A stretch of 64,000 nt of DNA, taken from QZKY01 sp942492925 (lineage in GTDB: Bacteria > Pseudomonadota > Gammaproteobacteria > Burkholderiales > Burkholderiaceae_D). Below, in pieces: positions 60,545 through 64,000 of the stretch; within the stretch, counting starts at the first letter, position 1, and each line of letters begins with the position of its first letter. Location: NCBI GenBank assembly GCA_942492925.1, contig OW818641.1, positions 434,001 through 498,000 on the forward strand, read 5' to 3'. The notes below the pieces were generated by a model. It saw only the letters and a list, made by a program, of their open reading frames with translations, was not told the DNA's origin and did no database searches. The position numbers and the translations under genes were made by a program.

Positions 60545-61786
60545 ATGACCGATAAAAAAATAAGCTGGCGGGAGGCACTGAATTACCGCACGCTGATTTG
60601 CGTTTTTCTCGGTTTCACGTCCGGTTTGCCGCTGTTCATTCTGCTCTCGCTGTTGCAGGCGTGGCTCGCCAAGCTGGGGCTGGATGTCAAATCACTCGGC
60701 CTCTTTGCGCTGGTGATGTTCCCGTACACGTGGAAATTTCTCTGGTCGCCGCTGATGGATCGTTTCAGCTTCGGCAAACTCGGGCGCCGTCGCGGCTGGA
60801 TGGCGGTCACGCAGGTTGCGCTCTTCATTGCGATCGGCGCACTGGGCATGCTCGATCCCTTGGAGAATTTGGCGCTGGTGGCGGCGATGGCCGCGCTCAT
60901 TGCGTTTCTCTCCGCCAGTCAGGATATCGTGATCGATGCGTATCGACGCGAGCTGTTGCCGGACAATGAGCAGGGGCTGGGTAGCGCGGTGCACGTCAAT
61001 GCGTACAAGGTGGCGGGGCTCGTGCCGGGCGCACTGTCGCTGATTCTCGCGGACATGATGCCGTGGTCGATGGTGTTCTGGATCACGGCAGCTTTCATGT
61101 TGCCCGGTTTCATTTGCACGCTGCTGGTGAAAGAACCGGAAATTTATGGCAAGCCGCCCGCGAACATTCGCGAAGCGGTCGTGCTGCCGTTCCAAGAGTT
61201 CATCGCGCGCGATGGCTGGAAAGGCGCCCTACTCGTACTGGCCTTCATTTTCTTTTACAAGCTTGGCGACAGTCTCGCGACGGCACTCGCCACCAAGTTT
61301 TATCTCGACATGGGTTTTACCATGACGCAGATCGGCGTCATCGCCAAGACTTCTGGCTTCTGGGCCAGCATTATCGGCGGCTTGCTCGGCGGGCTGTGGA
61401 TGATCCAGCTCGGCATCAATCGCGCGCTGTGGGTCTTTGGCGTGGTGCAGGCCGTGGCGATTCTCGGCTTTTCGTGGCTCTCGCTTGTCGGTGCCGATCC
61501 GCTGGTGCTCGCGCTCGTGATCGGCGCGGAAGCGTTCGGCGTGGGGCTGGGGACCACGGCCTTTGTCGCCTACATCGCACGCACCACCGATCCGCGTTAC
61601 ACCGCCACGCAGTTTGCGCTCTTCACCAGTTTGATGGCAGTGCCGCGCACGTTCATCAATGCGTCGGCCGGTTTCATTGTCGATCAGACGGGCTGGTTCA
61701 TGTTTTTCAATTTTTGTTTCTTGCTGGCGATTCCCGGCATGTTGTTGTTGCCGAAGGTGGCGCCATGGAAGGACAATGGGCAGTAG
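60545..61786 (+). CDS. ampG: AmpG family muropeptide permease
   Basis: A 413-residue MFS transporter with about 12 membrane helices that imports anhydro-muropeptides for cell-wall recycling. The start MTDKKISWREALNYRTLICVFLGF, then GLPLFILLSLLQAWL and FPYTWKFLWSPLMDR, is typical AmpG. FLSASQDIVIDAYRRE is the family signature. It starts 15 nt after metW and may share that transcript. It connects with MltB and Slt, which make its substrates. Confidence 0.93.
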   Translation: MTDKKISWREALNYRTLICVFLGFTSGLPLFILLSLLQAWLAKLGLDVKSLGLFALVMFPYTWKFLWSPLMDRFSFGKLGRRRGWMAVTQVALFIAIGALGMLDPLENLALVAAMAALIAFLSASQDIVIDAYRRELLPDNEQGLGSAVHVNAYKVAGLVPGALSLILADMMPWSMVFWITAAFMLPGFICTLLVKEPEIYGKPPANIREAVVLPFQEFIARDGWKGALLVLAFIFFYKLGDSLATALATKFYLDMGFTMTQIGVIAKTSGFWASIIGGLLGGLWMIQLGINRALWVFGVVQAVAILGFSWLSLVGADPLVLALVIGAEAFGVGLGTTAFVAYIARTTDPRYTATQFALFTSLMAVPRTFINASAGFIVDQTGWFMFFNFCFLLAIPGMLLLPKVAPWKDNGQ

Positions 61787-61790
61787 CCCG

Positions 61791-61850
61791 TTGCGGCGTA
61801 GGCTAACATGAGCGTAGCGAATGTTAAGCGAAGCGGCCGGAGTCAAAAGG
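61791..61850 (+). repeat. Dispersed palindromic (REP-like) element, copy E
   Basis: TTGCGGCGTAGGCTAACATG, then AGCGTAGCGAATGTTAAGCG and AAGCGGCCGGAG. It has the same hairpin as copies A-D and begins 5 nt after the ampG stop. It precedes a long repeat (copy 3), as copy A precedes copy 1. Confidence 0.85.
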
Positions 61851-61930
61851 GCTAGGGGTGCGGCGTTCGCAAGATCCGCGAATGGATTTTGTGTAGGTCG
61901 GCCTTCAGGCCGACGCAGCATTTAAATCGT

Positions 61931-62154
61931 GCAGTAGTTTGAACTTGCCGGGGGTAGCCCGGCAGCTACTTACCTTTCTTGTCTCGCCAAGAAAGGTAAG
62001 CCAAAGAAGTCGACCGCGAGACGCGCCCTTCGGGGCTTCGCCCGCTGCCAGTGCAGCAAAAGCGGGACGCAAAAAAACTCGCTTCGCTCAAACAGTTTTT
62101 GCGTCTAATCCGCTTTTGCTTTCTGCCAGCGGCAGCGTCTAAGCGGAGGAATGC
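61931..62154 (+). repeat. Long structured intergenic repeat, copy 3
   Basis: Close to copy 1 over the second half. Stem 1 is CTTACCTTTCTTG with CAAGAAAGGTAAG (61969-61981 with 61988-62000), perfect over 13 bp with different bases from copies 1 and 2. The long hairpin pairs 62055-62064 with 62110-62119, and 62065-62074 with 62096-62105. Similarity may continue to about 62196 (AAATAAATCGAAGC). Confidence 0.85.
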
Positions 62155-62213
62155 GGCGCAGTAAAGTTTGCCATTTCAGAAAATAAATCGAAGCTGAGCT
62201 AACCCCTAGGGCT

Positions 62214-63062
62214 TTAGCAAATTTTATGAAGCAGTTTTAGATATTCAGTTTCAGACAGTGATGGGAAAAGGGAGTTTAAAAATTTAAGTTTTATGTTGAC
62301 GCCACGAGCGGTCAATTCCACTTCATGAATGAGCAACCCTTCAAGAAAATCACGTAAGCCCTCATCAAGAGTGAGAAAGCATATTTTGAGATTGGAGTCG
62401 CAAAGCTGATTCGCTACAGCTTTTACACACGATATCTTTGAAATGATCAGTAAATCATTGAGTACATTAAATATATTGGCTGGCGTTATGTGTGGTTTCA
62501 ATATATTTCTAGCTGCATTTCCTTCATGTAGGCAGGATAAACAGGCAACGACAATAGTGCTGCCTGTGTAGATTGAGTGTTTTCTCGCGAGATGGATGAT
62601 TTGGCTTTCGACCACAGGTCTTTTTTGGGTGGGCACTTTGTTTTTAATTAACTTAAATGCTTCTTCTAAGAACGCAGCGTAGTTTGTCCAGTATTCCTCC
62701 CTGTATTCTGTGAATGTAGATGCGAATTTATTTTTATGAATTTGAAGGAAGTCGCAATCAGTGCGCGCAAAACTGAAAAAATGTCTAAGCGCCTCTGCTT
62801 CTTTATCTAGCGTGATTGTTTTTTCTTCGAAAGATTCCTTTTTACCTAGCTGTCCTTCAATCAAAGAGAGGATGGGGCTAATTGCACTTGCCGGTGTATC
62901 GATTCTCCTCAGGGTGCGAAGCATTTCGAGCTTTTTTTGATCATTCGTTTCTTTTCCATTTTTTGCGGCTTTAATAAGAGAAACGATGTTGCGATCTAGG
63001 AGAAAAAGTATTTGGGCGCTTATATTGACCCCTTCTCCAATAAATGCTGGTGGCCCCATCAA
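62214..63062 (-). CDS. AT-rich hypothetical protein, possibly PIN-like
   Basis: A 282-residue protein with base and codon use visibly richer in A/T than all neighbours, suggesting recent acquisition. It has no signal peptide. The N-terminal stretch SAQILFLLDRNIVSLIKAA and the late LKICFLTLDEGLRDFL resemble the Asp-bearing strands of PIN-type nucleases, but this is only a resemblance. A Cys/Leu-rich middle (VVACLSCLHEGNAARN) has no known motif. It starts 4 nt after the yjdM stop and so is probably co-transcribed with it. No partner antitoxin is visible. Function unknown. Confidence 0.6.
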   Translation of the reverse strand: MMGPPAFIGEGVNISAQILFLLDRNIVSLIKAAKNGKETNDQKKLEMLRTLRRIDTPASAISPILSLIEGQLGKKESFEEKTITLDKEAEALRHFFSFARTDCDFLQIHKNKFASTFTEYREEYWTNYAAFLEEAFKLIKNKVPTQKRPVVESQIIHLARKHSIYTGSTIVVACLSCLHEGNAARNILKPHITPANIFNVLNDLLIISKISCVKAVANQLCDSNLKICFLTLDEGLRDFLEGLLIHEVELTARGVNIKLKFLNSLFPSLSETEYLKLLHKIC

Positions 63063-63066
63063 TTCT

Positions 63067-63408
63067 CTAAGCCTTCCTCACAAACTCCGACTTGAGTTTC
63101 ATCGGCCCGATGCCGTCAATCTTGCAGTCGATGTCGTGATCGCCTTCGACGAGGCGAATGTTGCGCACCTTGGTGCCGACCTTGACGACTTGCGATGAGC
63201 CCTTGATTTTCAAATCCTTGATGACGGTGATGGTGTCGCCGTCTTGCAGCACGTTGCCGCTGGCATCCTTGTACACTTTCGCGACTTCTTCCGCAGGCGC
63301 GGCGGCGGTGGCCGACCATTCATGGCCGCATTCCGGGCAAACGAGGTTGGTGCCGTCTTCATAGGTGAGGGTGGATTGGCATTTGGGGCAGTTTGGTAAT
63401 TGACTCAT
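63067..63408 (-). CDS. yjdM: Zinc-ribbon protein YjdM (former PhnA)
   Basis: A 113-residue protein with an N-terminal zinc ribbon (LPNCPKCQSTLTYEDG, then LVCPECGHEW). The PhnA C-terminal domain follows (VYKDASGNVLQDGDTITVIKDLKIKGSS) and ends DGIGPMKLKSEFVRKA. Earlier linked to phosphonate use, its real function is unclear. It is first in a pair with the AT-rich gene and divergent from the trpB-type gene. Confidence 0.94.
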   Translation of the reverse strand: MSQLPNCPKCQSTLTYEDGTNLVCPECGHEWSATAAAPAEEVAKVYKDASGNVLQDGDTITVIKDLKIKGSSQVVKVGTKVRNIRLVEGDHDIDCKIDGIGPMKLKSEFVRKA

Positions 63409-63695
63409 CGTTTCATCTCAACTTCATAGGGGGTTAACGGGTTATGGATTGCCTGATCGGTCGCCTGTCGATTATTTATTGCGCGCCTTATTGATCAGCT
63501 AACGCATCATAACATCGCCGACACCCCCTTAACGTCGGGGATCTGCCTCTTGATGTGCGTTGCGGCATATATTTGTTGCGCCTCTTTCATGTGAGAGGCA
63601 CAAAACGCGTAAAACCCCTCCCGAATGCAATAAAATAGCGGTTTGGCGCCATTTCAGGCGCTTGCCATTTTGAATATGCAGCCCAAGGAGACATC
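63409..63695. other. Divergent intergenic region, yjdM / trpB
   Basis: About 290 bp. A hairpin GCCTCT/AGAGGC lies near 63580-63600 and another, GCGCC/GGCGC, near 63646-63662, just before the trpB ribosome site. TAAAAT at 63631 may be a -10 box, with no convincing -35. There is no Trp-rich leader peptide, so no classical attenuator is seen. Confidence 0.45.
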
Positions 63696-64000
63696 ATGAC
63701 GTACCAGTTTTTGGAAATGCCGGACAAGAACGGCTACTTCGGTGAATACGGCGGCCAGATCGTTCCGCCGGAACTCAAGGCCATCATGGATCAAATCAGC
63801 GAGGCCTACGAAACCGTTCGGCAAACCAAGGCGTTTCAGGATGAACTGGCGGATTTGTACAAATATTATGTGGGCCGTCCGAGCCCGCTGTATTTCGCCA
63901 AGCGCCTGACGGCACGTCAGGGCGGCGCGCGCATTTTTCTCAAGCGCGAAGATTTGAACCACACGGGCGCGCACAAAATCAATCACTGTCTCGGTCAGGC
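63696..64000 (+). CDS. trpB: Tryptophan synthase beta chain-like protein (3' truncated by window edge)
   Basis: The first 101 residues of a PLP enzyme that condenses indole with serine. Landmarks: NGYFGEYGGQIVPPEL, YVGRPSPLYFAKRL and the PLP-lysine motif in LKREDLNHTGAHKINHCLGQ. The start is fixed by AAGGAG. The gene stands alone after a divergent region; in many Burkholderiales trpB is inside a trpF-trpB-trpA operon, so this may be a second or stand-alone TrpB-like protein. Only the N-terminal third is visible. Confidence 0.85.
   Translation, partial: MTYQFLEMPDKNGYFGEYGGQIVPPELKAIMDQISEAYETVRQTKAFQDELADLYKYYVGRPSPLYFAKRLTARQGGARIFLKREDLNHTGAHKINHCLGQ

Overview
The window looks like the chromosome of a betaproteobacterium, probably order Burkholderiales. 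This rests on gene families and gene order: the beta-type gshA-gshB pair followed by a mannose-type EIIA, HPr and Enzyme I; ptsN-hprK-rapZ; TPR protein-lolB-ispE-tRNA-Gln-prs-rplY; torF-glnK-amtB; ahcY-holin-like-metF; a DUF1840 protein; and ubiE-Tim44-ubiB. No phage, transposase or CRISPR array was seen. The family placement is inference, because no 16S gene is present.

Layout. 0-3.7 kb: the 3' part of a PagL-type lipid A deacylase, a hydroxyisobutyrate-type dehydrogenase, a structured intergenic repeat, a secreted unknown, a short asparaginase-domain protein and an unknown protein. 3.7-8.4 kb: a minus-strand operon of four tandem histone-deacetylase-family genes, each overlapping the next by 4 nt, ending in rbgA. 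8.6-17.4 kb: mltB, an SAH riboswitch with ahcY-holin-metF (metF has a triplicated 5' end carrying inserted repeats), 5-formyl-THF cyclo-ligase, slt, a small ORF coupled to cca, and nudB. 17.4-26.3 kb, minus strand: fmdB-DUF502-aspS, a sodium:solute symporter, HIT-ubiE-Tim44-ubiB and a YqaA protein. 26.4-32.5 kb: ilvA, queF, ptsN-hprK-rapZ and convergent mutY. 32.5-42.2 kb: a dynamin-like GTPase, TPR-lolB-ispE, tRNA-Gln, prs, rplY, an unknown, pth and DUF1840. 42.4-48.9 kb: a 1,555-residue acyl-CoA dehydratase activase-like protein and the ComM/YifB ATPase. 49.2-58.5 kb: a diguanylate cyclase, ubiK, a sigma-54 nitrogen operon (torF-glnK-amtB), gshA-gshB and the regulatory PTS (EIIA-HPr-EI). 58.6-64 kb: a SAM-II-type riboswitch with metX-metW, ampG, repeats, an AT-rich unknown gene, yjdM and the start of a trpB-type gene.

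How the genes connect. Methionine-cycle genes appear under two RNA sensors: an SAH aptamer before ahcY-metF and a SAM-II-like pseudoknot plus terminator before metX-metW. HPr, Enzyme I, an EIIA, PtsN, HprK and RapZ are present but no sugar permease is seen, which points to a regulatory PTS. Three ubiquinone genes (ubiE, ubiB, ubiK) are present.

Most interesting signals: the HDAC quartet; three copies of an intergenic element of about 210-280 bp whose hairpin arms change sequence together between copies; the triplicated metF start; and the SAM-II-like leader. All calls come from reading the sequence. No database search was run.
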